A stretch of DNA of 64,000 nt from Hoeflea sp. (GCA_020637795.1 JACKJT010000002.1:248001-312000); one strand, 5' to 3'; positions 1-9,626 are shown, counted from the first letter of the stretch. Program-made: numbers and translations. Notes: generated by a model from the sequence alone, not told the origin.

Positions 1-41
1 ACACGGCGGCGATCCTCGAGTGGCTGGAGGCCGACGCATAA
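1..41 (+). CDS. 3' end of an unidentified gene
   Basis: Only the last 12 codons are inside the window, in the frame starting at base 3 and ending at the TAA at 39-41. They read TAAILEWLEADA. High-G+C codon use fits a real reading frame, and the stop lies about 95 bases from the convergent YbaK stop. The family cannot be told from so short a tail. Confidence 0.4.
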   Translation, partial: TAAILEWLEADA

Positions 42-136
42 GCAGCAATGATAAGTGGGCTGTCTCTTCAAGAAACCGGGGTCGTATCCCGATTTTCGGA
101 ATTGGCCTGGAAAGGGTGGAGTATGCTTGTCCGAGA

Positions 137-655
137 TCAGGCCGGCGCCCGCACATCGATCAACTGGGTTCCGATGGCCGATGCCAGCGCCTTCGGGTCG
201 ACGCTGAACACGCTGTCGGGCCTTCCGGCCGCGGCCCAAACAAGGTCATGATCAAGCAGTGTCCGGTCCATGTAGATCCTGATCGGGTTCAGATGCCCGA
301 TCGGCGCCACGCCGCCAATGGCAAAGCCGGTCTCGTCACGCACCCGACGGACATCGCAGCGCGCAAATGAAAGCCCGTAATGGTTTGAAATATAGTCAAT
401 ATCCGCGTTGTGCATGCCAGATACCAACATCAGGTCGAGTTTCTTCGTGCTGGTATTCTCGAACACCAGCGACTTGACGATCTGGCTGATATCGCATCCG
501 GCCGCGTCGGCGGCTTCCTCGGCCGTGCGGGTCGACTGGGTCATTTTCAGGATCCGGATCTTCAGGCCCGCATCCCTGGCGGCCCGCGCAACGCGCACCA
601 TGCTCGAGCCTTCGGCGATCAGGTCCGGCGTCATTTCAATTGCGGTTTCGCTCAT
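137..655 (-). CDS. ybaK: YbaK/EbsC-family aminoacyl-tRNA deacylase
   Basis: A 172-residue single-domain protein of the YbaK/ProX type, which hydrolyses mischarged aminoacyl-tRNAs in trans (for example Cys-tRNA-Pro in the cytoplasm). Family features seen are the N-terminal TRTAEEAA segment, the central IVKSLVF motif whose lysine is the conserved catalytic/binding residue, and the glycine-rich GGVAPIGH loop near residue 115. Length matches the family (150-180). I chose the ATG at 653-655; a GTG two codons upstream overlaps the stop of the preceding metallo-hydrolase gene, so the two are probably cotranscribed. The exact tRNA substrate cannot be told from sequence. Confidence 0.85.
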   Translation of the reverse strand: MSETAIEMTPDLIAEGSSMVRVARAARDAGLKIRILKMTQSTRTAEEAADAAGCDISQIVKSLVFENTSTKKLDLMLVSGMHNADIDYISNHYGLSFARCDVRRVRDETGFAIGGVAPIGHLNPIRIYMDRTLLDHDLVWAAAGRPDSVFSVDPKALASAIGTQLIDVRAPA

Positions 656-657
656 GC

Positions 658-1476
658 TCACAACTCGATGTCGATGGTCAATCCGTCATAGCCGGGCTCG
701 ACGTGATCCGGTGTCTCATGAAGCACGGTTTCATAGTCGAGCGGCACATGCATATGGGTCAGGATGGCGCGTTTGGGGCCGAGCTTCTCGATCCACCACA
801 GCGCCTGGTCGATGGAAAGATGGCTCGGGTGCGGCTTGTACTGCAGCGAGTCGATGATCAGCACATCGAGGTCCTGAAGTTTCTCCACAGTGGCACGCGG
901 GAAGTCGCTGACATCGCAGCAATAGGCGATATTGCCGATGCGGAAGCCGAGCGAGCGGATCGAGCCGTGCACCTGGTCGAGCGGCTGTATATCTATCGTT
1001 CCGCCCTCGCCTGTGATGCTGATCGGCTCGTTGAGCGAGTTGATCAGCACTGGCTGGGTGATCGGCGGATATTCGCTGCCCGCCGGCGTTTCCATGCAAT
1101 AGGCGAAGCCGGCGCGAATGCGGGCCATGGTTTCGGGATCGGCATGAATCGGGATGCGCTTGCGCTGGGTCAGCGCAAAGCCGCGCAGATCATCGATCCC
1201 GTGCACATGGTCGGCATGCGAATGGGTGTAGAGTACCGCGTCGATCTTGTGCACCTTGTTGGCGATCATCTGTTCGCGGAAATCGGGTCCGGTGTCGACC
1301 ACCACCGTGGTCTCTCCGCCGTCAGCGCCAAACTGGCGGATCAGGAAGGCCGCACGGGTGCGCCGGTTCTTCGGGTTTGCCGGGTCGCAGGCGCCCCAGT
1401 CGCCATTGATCCGCGGCACGCCCGGCGAGGAGGCGCAACCCAAAACCGTGAACTGGCGGCGGACCGGCACCGTCAC
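658..1476 (-). CDS. MBL-fold metallo-hydrolase (PhnP-like)
   Basis: A 272-residue metallo-beta-lactamase-fold phosphodiesterase. The opening LGCASSPGVPRI is the PhnP/RNase Z-like N-terminal signature (usually LGCGSS; here G to A). The metal-binding HSHADH motif lies at about residues 84-89, a DVSDFP segment follows at about 190, and a late THMH supplies further histidine ligands. In Rhizobiales this gene regularly follows tatD, as here: its ATG overlaps the tatD stop by four bases, implying translational coupling. The likely substrate is a cyclic nucleotide or phosphodiester, but the physiological role beside tatD/metG is not established. Confidence 0.85.
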   Translation of the reverse strand: MTVPVRRQFTVLGCASSPGVPRINGDWGACDPANPKNRRTRAAFLIRQFGADGGETTVVVDTGPDFREQMIANKVHKIDAVLYTHSHADHVHGIDDLRGFALTQRKRIPIHADPETMARIRAGFAYCMETPAGSEYPPITQPVLINSLNEPISITGEGGTIDIQPLDQVHGSIRSLGFRIGNIAYCCDVSDFPRATVEKLQDLDVLIIDSLQYKPHPSHLSIDQALWWIEKLGPKRAILTHMHVPLDYETVLHETPDHVEPGYDGLTIDIEL

Positions 1477-2255
1477 AGCCGCGGCATCTTCGTAAAGCAG
1501 CGGAAGGCGTTCTCGGTCGTGATCTTGGCGATCTCCTCATAGGAGACGCCCTTGACCTCGGCCAGGACTTCCGCCGTGTTGACGACGTAGGACGGCTCGT
1601 TGCGTTTGCCGCGCCAGCGCTTGGGCGCGAGATACGGCGCATCGGTTTCCACCAGCAGCCGGTCCATCGGCACGGTTGCGGCGATCTCGCGCAGTTCGGT
1701 CGATTTCGGGAAGGTCAGGATACCGGAAAACGAGACGTATCCGCCCAGCGCCACGCCGGTGTCGGCCAGCCCCTGGCCGGACGAGAAGCAGTGCAGGATG
1801 AAAGGGAAGGCCCCCTTCCCTGTTTCCTCGGTCAGGATCGCCGCCATGTCGTCGTCGGCGCTGCGGCTGTGAATGACAAGCGGCAGCTGCGTCCGCCGCG
1901 CCGCCTCGATGTGACGCCTGAGACCGGTCTTCTGGTCCTCGGGTTTCTGCGTGTCGTAGAAATAATCGAGCCCGGCCTCGCCGATCGCCACCACCTTCGG
2001 ATTGGCCTCGGCGAGCCGTACCAGTTCGTCAGCCGTCACGTCGAGCTCTTCATCGGCGTTGTTCGGGTGAGTGCCGACCGAACAGAACACGCTCGGATAG
2101 CGCTCGGTCAATGCCAGCAGCCTGTCGAGTTTCCTGACCCGTGTCGAGATCGTCACCATCTGCATGACGCCCGAGGTGTGGGCGCGGGCGACAAGCTCAT
2201 CGCGTTCCGCGTCGAAATCGGCGAAATCGAGATGGCAATGGGTGTCAACCAGCAT
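1473..2255 (-). CDS. tatD: TatD-family metal-dependent hydrolase
   Basis: A 260-residue TIM-barrel nuclease/hydrolase. The HCHLDF metal motif is at residues 6-11, GEAGLDYFYD near 93, a conserved HSR near 130, HCFSSG near 155, and the ETDAPYL signature near 205. TatD proteins act as 3'-5' exonucleases and deoxyribonucleases in vitro. The gene sits five bases after metG and overlaps the MBL gene, the standard alphaproteobacterial arrangement. Confidence 0.93.
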   Translation of the reverse strand: MLVDTHCHLDFADFDAERDELVARAHTSGVMQMVTISTRVRKLDRLLALTERYPSVFCSVGTHPNNADEELDVTADELVRLAEANPKVVAIGEAGLDYFYDTQKPEDQKTGLRRHIEAARRTQLPLVIHSRSADDDMAAILTEETGKGAFPFILHCFSSGQGLADTGVALGGYVSFSGILTFPKSTELREIAATVPMDRLLVETDAPYLAPKRWRGKRNEPSYVVNTAEVLAEVKGVSYEEIAKITTENAFRCFTKMPRL

Positions 2256-2260
2256 CCGTC

Positions 2261-3805
2261 TCAGCCCTCCTCGGGCGCGACATAGCGCGGGAACACCGGC
2301 GTGGGCTTGTCGATCGGTGTTCCGGCTTCCAGGCGGCCGGCAGCACCCAGCGCCTTGAAATCGCGCCTGTCAGTGGGGATGCCGAGCAGATCCAGCAACT
2401 TGCCTGCCGATTCCGGCATGAAGGGCTGCAACAGGATCGAGATCTGGCGCACGGTTTCCGCCGTGACATAGAGCACGGTCTCCATCCGCGTCGGATCGGT
2501 CTTCTTCAGCGCCCACGGCTCCTGGCTGGCGAAATAGCGATCGCTGTCGGCGACGACGTCGATGATGGCGGCAAGCGCCTTGTGGATCTGGAAATCCGCC
2601 ATTTCCGCGCGCGCGCTGTCGATCACATTGTCGATTGTGTCGAGAAGCGCCTTGTCGTCGTCGGTCAACGGACCGCAGGCAGGCATCTTGCCGTCGCAGT
2701 TCTTGTTGATCATCGACAGCGACCGGCTGGCGAGGTTGCCGATACCGTTGGCGAGATCGGAATTGATCCGGGTGGCAATCGATTCAGGGCTGTAGCTTCC
2801 GTCCTGGCCGAACGGCACTTCGCGCATGAAGAAATAGCGCACCTGGTCGAGACCGTAGGCCTCGATCAGCGCGAACGGATCGACCACATTGCCGATCGAC
2901 TTCGACATCTTCTCGCCCTTGACCAGCAGGAAGCCGTGGGCAAACACCTTGGCCGGCAGCTCAAGACCCGCCGACATCAGGAAGGCCGGCCAGTAGACGG
3001 CGTGGAACCGGACAATGTCCTTGCCGATCATGTGGATGGCGGGCCAGTAGTTCCACTTGTCGGCGCTCTCGTCGGGAAAGCCCGCGGCGGTTATGTAGTT
3101 GGTCAGCGCGTCGACCCAGACATACATGACATGCTTGTCATTGCCGGGCACCGGCACGCCCCAGTCGAAGGTCGTGCGCGAGACCGACAGGTCCCTGAGC
3201 CCGGATTTGACGAAGCTCGCCACCTCGTTGCGCCGTTCGGCGGGAGCGACGAAGTCCGGATTGCTCTCGTAGAGCTCCAGGAGCTTGTCGCCATAGGCCG
3301 ACAGCCTGAAATAGTAGCTTTCTTCCTCCACCCATTCGACCGGCGAACCGAGCGGTTCGCGCCGCACGCCGTCTTCGCCGACCGTGGTTTCGGCCTCGTC
3401 GAAATAGGCTTCCTGGCGAACCGAATACCAGCCGCCGTAATTGCCGAGATAGATGTCGCCATTGGCTTCCATCCGCTTCCACAGTTCCTGCACCGAGCGC
3501 TTGTGGCGCTCCTCGGTGGTGCGGATGAAATCGTCATTGGAGCAGTTGAGCTTGGTCAGCATGTCGCGGAACACGGCAGAGTTCCTGTCCGCGAGTTCGA
3601 TCGGCTTGATGCCTTCCTTTTCCGCCGTCTGCTGCATCTTCTGGCCGTGCTCGTCGGTGCCCGACAGGAAGAAAACATCCTTGCCGTCAAGCCGCTGGAA
3701 ACGCGCCATCACATCGGTGGCGATCGCCGTGTAGGCGTGACCGATATGCGGAACCCCGTTGGGATAGAAGATCGGGGTGGTGATATAGAAACGGTCGGTG
3801 CTCAT
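2261..3805 (-). CDS. metG: Methionyl-tRNA synthetase
   Basis: A 514-residue class Ia synthetase charging tRNA-Met. The HIGH motif is at residues 20-23 (PHIGHAY) and KMSKS at 298-302. The protein ends after the anticodon-binding helical domain and lacks the C-terminal EMAP/Trbp111-type tRNA-binding domain of the E. coli enzyme, the usual short form in Rhizobiales. It lies between holB (125 bases upstream) and tatD (5 bases downstream) on the same strand. Confidence 0.97.
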   Translation of the reverse strand: MSTDRFYITTPIFYPNGVPHIGHAYTAIATDVMARFQRLDGKDVFFLSGTDEHGQKMQQTAEKEGIKPIELADRNSAVFRDMLTKLNCSNDDFIRTTEERHKRSVQELWKRMEANGDIYLGNYGGWYSVRQEAYFDEAETTVGEDGVRREPLGSPVEWVEEESYYFRLSAYGDKLLELYESNPDFVAPAERRNEVASFVKSGLRDLSVSRTTFDWGVPVPGNDKHVMYVWVDALTNYITAAGFPDESADKWNYWPAIHMIGKDIVRFHAVYWPAFLMSAGLELPAKVFAHGFLLVKGEKMSKSIGNVVDPFALIEAYGLDQVRYFFMREVPFGQDGSYSPESIATRINSDLANGIGNLASRSLSMINKNCDGKMPACGPLTDDDKALLDTIDNVIDSARAEMADFQIHKALAAIIDVVADSDRYFASQEPWALKKTDPTRMETVLYVTAETVRQISILLQPFMPESAGKLLDLLGIPTDRRDFKALGAAGRLEAGTPIDKPTPVFPRYVAPEEG

Positions 3806-3930
3806 GATAGCCTTCGAATTCAGTATCCGGGTCAGGGTCGACAGCCGGGACCCCGCGCGCAGTCGTCATAAGCGATAAAGCCGCGGGATGCCATGCCTTG
3901 CGCTCGCTCAAACGCCAGAGCCCAAACCTG

Positions 3931-4950
3931 TTAGCCGAAAAATATGGAAAATACATGCAGGACGGTCTGCTTGCGATCAAGATTGTAGGCCGCGGCGGTG
4001 GCGAAATGCTCCGCCAGCGTGCTCGACATCCGCGCCAGCCGGTCGGCTTCGGCCAGATCGCCCGCTTCTCCCGCCTCCCGCGCCATCTGCTGCACCCGGT
4101 CGACGGCAAAACCGGTGAAGAAGTCGTAGGCCACGTCGCGGTCGCGCGCCGCAAGCGTTTCGGCGAGCCTGTAGATCGGTTCCCGGTCCTTGAGGCTTCC
4201 GCGTTCGATGATGTCGACAAAAGCCTCGGCGATGTCGACACCGCCATAGTTTCTCAACAGCAGCGCCCGGGCGACGCTGCCTTCGCTCAGCCGGATGATC
4301 GCGTCGGCTTCACCGGGGGCAGCCCCCAGGTGCGCCAGCGCCAGGTCGAGATCCGGCGGCGAGAGCGGTTGCAGCTTCAGCGACAGGCAGCGCGAGCGGA
4401 TCGTCGGCAGCAGCCGCCCCGGCGTGTGCGACAGCACCAGGAACAGCGACCGCTTCGGCGGTTCCTCGAGGATCTTCAGGATGGCATTGGCGGCGTTGCG
4501 GTTGAGATCGTCGGCCGGATCGATGATCGCTACCCGCCAGTTGCCGGTGCCCGACGTCTGGCCGAAGAACTTGCCGGCGCGGCGCACCTCGTCGACGGTG
4601 ATGACGGACTTGGCCTTGCCGGTCTTCTCGTCCACCGGACGCGCCAGATGCAGCACATTGTGCGAGGCGCCGCTCGAAATCTGCCGGCCCACCGGGTCGT
4701 CAAGGTCCGGATCGGCGATGCGGTCGGGAGCGGCCAGCGGGTCGGGATGGGTCAGCACGTGATGGGCAAATCGATAGGCGAGTGTCGCCTTGCCGATCCC
4801 TTCTGGTCCCTCGATCAGGATGGCATGATGCATCCGCCCCGACCGATAGGCATTGGCAAGGAAGGCCTGTGCCGAATCGTGGCCAAAGAGCACCGTGTTG
4901 CGCTCGGGCGGAATTGCGCCCTCCAGCAAGCCCGGCTGTTCTTCGTTCAT
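3931..4950 (-). CDS. holB: DNA polymerase III subunit delta'
   Basis: A 339-residue AAA+ clamp-loader subunit. The N-terminal region has a modified P-loop (GPEGIGKAT, residues 48-56), followed by a Walker-B/SRC-like region with RSRC near residue 190, as in clamp loaders. The four-cysteine zinc module of E. coli delta' is not obvious. Delta' acts with delta and tau/gamma to load the beta sliding clamp. The start overlaps the tmk stop by four bases (ATGA), so tmk-holB form a coupled pair. Confidence 0.93.
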   Translation of the reverse strand: MNEEQPGLLEGAIPPERNTVLFGHDSAQAFLANAYRSGRMHHAILIEGPEGIGKATLAYRFAHHVLTHPDPLAAPDRIADPDLDDPVGRQISSGASHNVLHLARPVDEKTGKAKSVITVDEVRRAGKFFGQTSGTGNWRVAIIDPADDLNRNAANAILKILEEPPKRSLFLVLSHTPGRLLPTIRSRCLSLKLQPLSPPDLDLALAHLGAAPGEADAIIRLSEGSVARALLLRNYGGVDIAEAFVDIIERGSLKDREPIYRLAETLAARDRDVAYDFFTGFAVDRVQQMAREAGEAGDLAEADRLARMSSTLAEHFATAAAYNLDRKQTVLHVFSIFFG

Positions 4951-5627
4951 GCCTTCTGGCCCCTGGCTGGCTCGCCTGTGCTGTCGTCAGCCACGATCGG
5001 CTCGACGGCGGCGAGGATCGCCAGCGCCACCGCGTCTTCCGACTGGCTCGCGTCGATCAGCTTGCAGCGCTCCGGTTCGGTTCGGGTGAGGTCGATGAAG
5101 GCCTCGCGGCGCTTCTCGTGCGTCGCCACCTCTTCCTTCTCGAACCGGTCGGGCGCGACATTCTTGCCCTCCCGCGCCTTGGCCCGGCGCAGTCCGACGG
5201 AAGCCGGAAGGTCGAGCACCAGCGTCAGGTCCGGGACCATGCCGTTGACGGCGATCCGCTCCAGATTCCGGATGAATTGCGGTTCGAGGTTGCCGGTAAT
5301 GCCCTGGTAGACGCGGCTTGAGTCCATGAACCGGTCACACAGCACGATCGTGCCTTCGGCAACCGCCGGGCGGATCACCTCCTCGATGTGATCGCTGCGC
5401 GCGGCGGCGAACAACATGGCTTCCATGCGGACGCCGAATTCTTCCGCGGCCCCCGACAACAGCACGTGCCGCACCGCTTCCGCGCCGAGCGAGCCACCGG
5501 GTTCACGCGTGACCAGCACATCGTGACCGCGCCGCCTGAGCACATTGGCCAGACGGTGGATCTGCGTCGACTTGCCGACGCCCTCCCCGCCTTCGAATGT
5601 AATGAATCGGCCTGTGCTGTTCGTCAC
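4947..5627 (-). CDS. tmk: Thymidylate kinase
   Basis: About 226 residues; phosphorylates dTMP to dTDP. P-loop GGEGVGKST lies close to the N-terminus, TREPGG (dTMP-binding) near residue 43, and DRFMDSS near 97. I chose GTG at 5625-5627 because an AGGGAAA Shine-Dalgarno-like stretch lies seven bases upstream and because family members begin a few residues before GRFITFEGG. An ATG at 5672 would add 15 residues with no good ribosome site. Coupled to holB by a four-base overlap. Confidence 0.94.
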   Translation of the reverse strand: MTNSTGRFITFEGGEGVGKSTQIHRLANVLRRRGHDVLVTREPGGSLGAEAVRHVLLSGAAEEFGVRMEAMLFAAARSDHIEEVIRPAVAEGTIVLCDRFMDSSRVYQGITGNLEPQFIRNLERIAVNGMVPDLTLVLDLPASVGLRRAKAREGKNVAPDRFEKEEVATHEKRREAFIDLTRTEPERCKLIDASQSEDAVALAILAAVEPIVADDSTGEPARGQKA

Positions 5628-5750
5628 GTTTGGTTTCCCTGTCGCCGCAGGCAGAGATTGCACACGGAACATGTTGATGAGGTGGCCCGGAATCCCGGCT
5701 CACCATTGTCTAAAGCAATTCAGATCAGAAATGAACGCTTGGCCTGGCCC

Positions 5751-6917
5751 TTACAGCCAGAATTGCGCCAGTTCGATCAGCGCATCAAGCGCCTGGACGT
5801 GCAATGGCCCCTTCTCCACCGCTTCCATGGCGAAGAGCGGCTTCTCCTGGGACAGCGTGTCGCCGATATAGACCTTGAGAACGCCGACCTGGGCCCCGGC
5901 CTCGATCGGCGCACGCAGCGGCCAGCGGTAGGTGATTCGCGCCGTCAGCCGGTCCGGATTGGTGATCGGCAGCAGGATATCGACGGCGCCTTTGGCCTTG
6001 ACGATGGCGCTGCCGGCGCCGCCGTAGACGCTGACTTCGCCAATGGTTTCGTCCTTTGCGAACAGGGTCTTGCGTTCGAAGGCGCGGATGCCCCATTCGA
6101 GCATCTTGCGCGCCTCCTCGGCGCGTTCCTGCTCGCTTGCCATCCCGCTCATCGCCAGGAAAAGCCGCCGTCCGTCGCGCTTGATCGAGGAGACGATGCC
6201 GTAACCCGATTCCTCGGTGAAGCCGGTTTTCAGCCCGTCGACGCCGATGTCGAGCCCGAGAAGCGGATTGCGGTTGCGCTGGCGGATCTTGTTCCAGGTG
6301 AATTCCGGCTGCGAGTAGTACTTGTAGAACTCGGGATAGGTCGACTGGATGTGGTGGGCGAGCGTCACCAGGTCCTTCATCGTGACCTTCGAATCGGGAT
6401 GCGGCAGGCCGTTCGAATTACCGAACACCGATTTGGTCAGCCCGATCTCGCGAGCGCGCTCGGTCATCAGCCGGGCGAAATTCTCTTCCGACCCAGCCAT
6501 GCCCTCGGCAATGATGATGCAGCCGTCATTGGCGGACTGGACAATGACGCCCTGGATCAGGTCCTCGAGCCGGATCGAGGACTTGAGTTCGGCAAACATC
6601 GTCGAGGTGCGCGAGATCGCACCTCCGGTGCGCCACGCGTTCTCAGACACCTGAAACGTGTCGTCCAGCGTCAGCCGGCCGCTGTGGATGGCGTTGAACA
6701 CAACTTCCATGGTCATGAGCTTGGCCAGCGAAGCCGGTGGCACCAGTTCGTCCTCGTTCTTGGCGAACAGCACGGTGCCGGTATCTGCGTCGATCAGATA
6801 GGCCTGCTTGGCGCGGGTTTCGAAAAGCTGCGCCAGCGCAGGCGTCGCCATACCGCAAAACAGCAGCGCCAGAACGAAAAACAGTCGGGCGAAGACCGTC
6901 CGGGTCATTGGAGCCAT
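5751..6917 (-). CDS. D-alanyl-D-alanine carboxypeptidase (PBP5/6 type)
   Basis: A 388-residue exported serine D,D-carboxypeptidase trimming peptidoglycan pentapeptides. A signal peptide of about 29 residues ends in PALA-Q. The three penicillin-binding motifs are present: SLAK with nucleophile S63 and K66, SAN (in QSANDG), and KTG (in GLKTGFT). A C-terminal beta-domain follows, and an amphipathic C-terminal anchor is plausible. It sits between rlpA and tmk in the usual rhizobial order. DacC and DacF are both used as names in this group, so no symbol is given. Confidence 0.93.
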   Translation of the reverse strand: MAPMTRTVFARLFFVLALLFCGMATPALAQLFETRAKQAYLIDADTGTVLFAKNEDELVPPASLAKLMTMEVVFNAIHSGRLTLDDTFQVSENAWRTGGAISRTSTMFAELKSSIRLEDLIQGVIVQSANDGCIIIAEGMAGSEENFARLMTERAREIGLTKSVFGNSNGLPHPDSKVTMKDLVTLAHHIQSTYPEFYKYYSQPEFTWNKIRQRNRNPLLGLDIGVDGLKTGFTEESGYGIVSSIKRDGRRLFLAMSGMASEQERAEEARKMLEWGIRAFERKTLFAKDETIGEVSVYGGAGSAIVKAKGAVDILLPITNPDRLTARITYRWPLRAPIEAGAQVGVLKVYIGDTLSQEKPLFAMEAVEKGPLHVQALDALIELAQFWL

Positions 6918-7068
6918 CCATCATCGGAGAAAACCGGATACACGCCAAACTTAGCAACCAAGCAGTGTCGGATCAATGGCTTGAGATCAATGGACGATGA
7001 CGCCAGGCTCGGAATCTGCCATGATTGACTGGAATGTGCCGGCGGATGATGGTCGCAGCGTTCGCGAC

Positions 7069-8094
7069 TCAACGGCCCTGGGGCGTCTTGCCCAGAACGA
7101 CATCGAACGGTTTTTGCGACAAGGTCACGCGGCCGCCCCAGAAGGCCATCCCGATATTGCGCATGCCGTCGTCAACATTGGCGGCGACGGGGATTCCGAA
7201 GGAAGGACGGTCCGGAAGCACGGGCCCGATGTCGGGCAACGCAAAGCCTGCGGGGATATCCAGCGGCGAACCGGCAAAGGCGCTTGCCGGGCTCGACTGG
7301 CTGGCAGGAGCCGTTTGAAACGCGGTTGCGGTGGCCGCAGCGCCGACCCCGGCGGGCGGCGCCAGTCCGGCCTGGGCCGAATTGACACCCGGAAGCGCCG
7401 AATCCACCGCATTCATCGCCAGCATGACGCCGGTCGCAATCACACCACCGGCCGGTGCATCCGAGCCACCGGGCCGGAAACTTGCCATCAGGAAACGGGT
7501 ATCGTCGCCCTCGACCGGCGCGCGCCCGACATATTGCACACGAACGGCTGCGACGCCCTCATGCTTCATGTCGAGAAGTGTTGCGGCCTGGTTGGACAGG
7601 TCGATAATCCGGCCGTGGGCAAACGGACCCCTGTCGTTGACGCGGACGATCACCGAATTGCCGTTTTTCTTGTTGGTGACCCTGGCATAGCTCGGAAGCG
7701 GAAACGTCGGATGGGCGGCGGACAGATGGAACTGGTCGTAGATCTCGCCATTGGCGGTCAGCCGGCCGTGAAAGTTGGGGCCGTACCAGGACGCAAGGCC
7801 GGCCTTGTCGTAACCGGGCTCTTCCTTCGGCGTGTACCATTTGCCGCGCACCCGGTAAGGCTTGCCGACAATCTCCCGCCCGCCACCCTTTTTCGGGCGC
7901 TTTGCGGTGCTCATGCGCGGGCTTGCGGCGACGCCGTATTCGGAGACCGAGAATTTCGATTTGGTGTTGATGTAGGACGCGGAGGACTTGCCTTTCGACG
8001 ACGACGTCGAGCTACACCCGGCGAGTCCCGTTGCAAGAACCGCCAACAACGTTACACAGGCCGCATTGCGCAGCCGTGCCCCCGTTCGATCCAT
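7069..8094 (-). CDS. rlpA: RlpA-family septal-ring lytic transglycosylase, lipoprotein
   Basis: About 341 residues from the ATG at 8092-8094. The N-terminus is a lipoprotein signal with lipobox LAGC (Cys27) followed by a serine-rich linker. A double-psi beta-barrel RlpA domain spans roughly residues 95-195: GLASWYGPNFHGRLTANGE contains the catalytic-type His, and VRVNDRGPFAHGRIIDLS the conserved Asp and second His. The C-terminal 120 residues are Ala/Pro/Gly-rich and low complexity, and no SPOR domain is evident. RlpA proteins cleave denuded glycan strands at division sites. An upstream in-frame start at 8166 would place the lipobox too deep, so it is rejected. Confidence 0.9.
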   Translation of the reverse strand: MDRTGARLRNAACVTLLAVLATGLAGCSSTSSSKGKSSASYINTKSKFSVSEYGVAASPRMSTAKRPKKGGGREIVGKPYRVRGKWYTPKEEPGYDKAGLASWYGPNFHGRLTANGEIYDQFHLSAAHPTFPLPSYARVTNKKNGNSVIVRVNDRGPFAHGRIIDLSNQAATLLDMKHEGVAAVRVQYVGRAPVEGDDTRFLMASFRPGGSDAPAGGVIATGVMLAMNAVDSALPGVNSAQAGLAPPAGVGAAATATAFQTAPASQSSPASAFAGSPLDIPAGFALPDIGPVLPDRPSFGIPVAANVDDGMRNIGMAFWGGRVTLSQKPFDVVLGKTPQGR

Positions 8095-8298
8095 CACTCT
8101 GTGTCCCACACCGCTACTCGATACTCTGGCGGTCGCCAATATGGCCTGGCAGTATGTCCCCTGCAAAGCCGTCCCCTTCGATCAATGCGGTTGATGTCCT
8201 AATCGAAGGTTTAGATCGCCGGGCAAGATGGCGAAATTGCGATTGCCTGCCCGGCGGAGTGCCTCAATCTGGCCGACGTGGTGAATATTCGGTAAATA

Positions 8299-8694
8299 TC
8301 AGCCTTCGATGCGTGCCTTGCCGCTTCGGCCATCGTCGCGAACCCAGTTGAGCGAACGCTCCCCGGTCTTCCGGATCTGGAAACAGGTTGGCTTGCCGTC
8401 ATACCATGTCGGCCATTGCTGGCACAGGTTCTCTCCCCTCACCCACCACTTGCCGCTTTCCTTGGGTGCGAAGAACTTGCCGAGGCCGAGAGCGGTGCCG
8501 TCGCCGGTAACCGTTCCGGACTGCTTGTAGTTGAGCGGGAACTCGCCGCCGAATGGCGTCGCAAGATAGACCCGCTTGCCGGCAACGAACTGCTTGAGCT
8601 CATTGCCGGCAAGCTGTTCGGCACTGGCCGCGACAGGCATGAGGGACACAGCAATCACCGACAGGACGCCGAATATCTTGGTTTCACCGCGCAT
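8299..8694 (-). CDS. Small secreted protein of unknown function
   Basis: A 131-residue protein with an N-terminal signal peptide ending near ASA-EQ. The mature part is about 110 residues with two cysteines (NLCQQW and PTCFQI) spaced for a disulfide, and Trp-rich segments (KWWVRGENLC). It resembles small periplasmic proteins of unknown function common in Rhizobiales, but I cannot name the family securely. The ATG at 8692-8694 has a GGAGAT ribosome site five bases away, better than the ATG four codons upstream. Confidence 0.7.
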   Translation of the reverse strand: MRGETKIFGVLSVIAVSLMPVAASAEQLAGNELKQFVAGKRVYLATPFGGEFPLNYKQSGTVTGDGTALGLGKFFAPKESGKWWVRGENLCQQWPTWYDGKPTCFQIRKTGERSLNWVRDDGRSGKARIEG

Positions 8695-8994
8695 TGGGAT
8701 CTCCATGAGGTTGAATGGTACCGCTGATACGCTTGAAGACCGCGTTTGGTTTCATCGCCTGCGAAAAAAATCTTTGTGACGGGGTTGTCCTGCCTGATAC
8801 ATCATCGGTGGCGAGAACCGGGCAAATTCCCGCGTGTCGTGCAGATAGGTGTTGCGTTCGAGACATATTGTGAACGGTATCGTGCATAAGGCGGCTTGAT
8901 GTGTCGTGGCGTCTTTTGCGCACCTGGTGGGCCACAGGGCGCTCACGGTCTGCGGCGAGATGCCGAAAATTCGGCGAACAGGAGACGGACTGCC

Positions 8995-9216
8995 ATGAGA
9001 ACCACGCTTCTCCTCGTCTCGGGCGCCCTGATTTTCGGCGTGACATTTGTGGCGTGGTACTGGCTCAATGCTCTCGGCTGCGCGATGAACACAACCGGCT
9101 GCAAGGGTGTGAGCCTGAACTGGGGAGACTGGGAGGCGCTGCAGTTCTTCGTGCCGACCTTTGTTCTGGGGATCGGCTTGATGCTCGCCGGCGGCTGGCG
9201 GATCCTGAAACGCTGA
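8995..9216 (+). CDS. Small membrane protein, unknown function
   Basis: A 73-residue protein beginning at ATG 8995, with GGAG nine bases upstream. It has two hydrophobic segments (about residues 4-24 and 50-68) separated by a loop with two cysteines (ALGCAMNTTGC), which could form a disulfide if the loop is periplasmic. It resembles short two-TM orphan proteins of Rhizobiales. Function unknown. Confidence 0.55.
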   Translation: MRTTLLLVSGALIFGVTFVAWYWLNALGCAMNTTGCKGVSLNWGDWEALQFFVPTFVLGIGLMLAGGWRILKR

Positions 9217-9536
9217 CCCGATCGTCCCGCGGCAGCGAGGGAACCGGCGGAACAGGCCGGTGAATACCCTGACGATATGCCGGCGCCGCCCGCGGCCACG
9301 ACGATTCTGGGCACAGCCGGGCCACCGGTTCTGTCGCGCTGACGACATGACAATCGTTGCTGGCGCGGTCCCCGGAACGTGGGCGGGAAAAGCCCGGTGC
9401 AAACCCGATTGCCGTTGACGGCTATGCGCGGAAAGCTGTAGAAGCGCCATCGAAAGATATTCGGTAGCTTGCCGTCTGCAAACGCTTCGAACCGCGCGCA
9501 TGCAGAAACCGGAATGCGATATCATATCAGTATCTT
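9217..9536. other. Intergenic, upstream of tRNA-Ser
   Basis: These 320 bases carry no convincing gene. The reading frames that cross them on both strands have shadow-like composition. The last 100 bases presumably hold the tRNA promoter, but I cannot assign its boxes. Confidence 0.5.
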
Positions 9537-9626
9537 GGAGGGGTGGCCGAGCGGTTTAAGGCACCGGTCTTGAAAACCGGCGTGCGGGAGACCGTACCGT
9601 GGGTTCGAATCCCACCCCCTCCGCCA
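9537..9626 (+). tRNA. tRNA-Ser(TGA)
   Basis: A 90-base class II tRNA. The acceptor arm GGAGGGG pairs with CCCCTCC (9616-9622), followed by discriminator G and an encoded CCA (9624-9626). The anticodon stem-loop contains CTTGAAA with anticodon TGA, there is a long variable arm (CGTGCGGGAGACCGTACCG), and the T-loop is GTTCGAATC. It reads UCN serine codons. It marks the left edge of the accessory region; the 3' end of a serine tRNA gene is a common integration target. Confidence 0.98.
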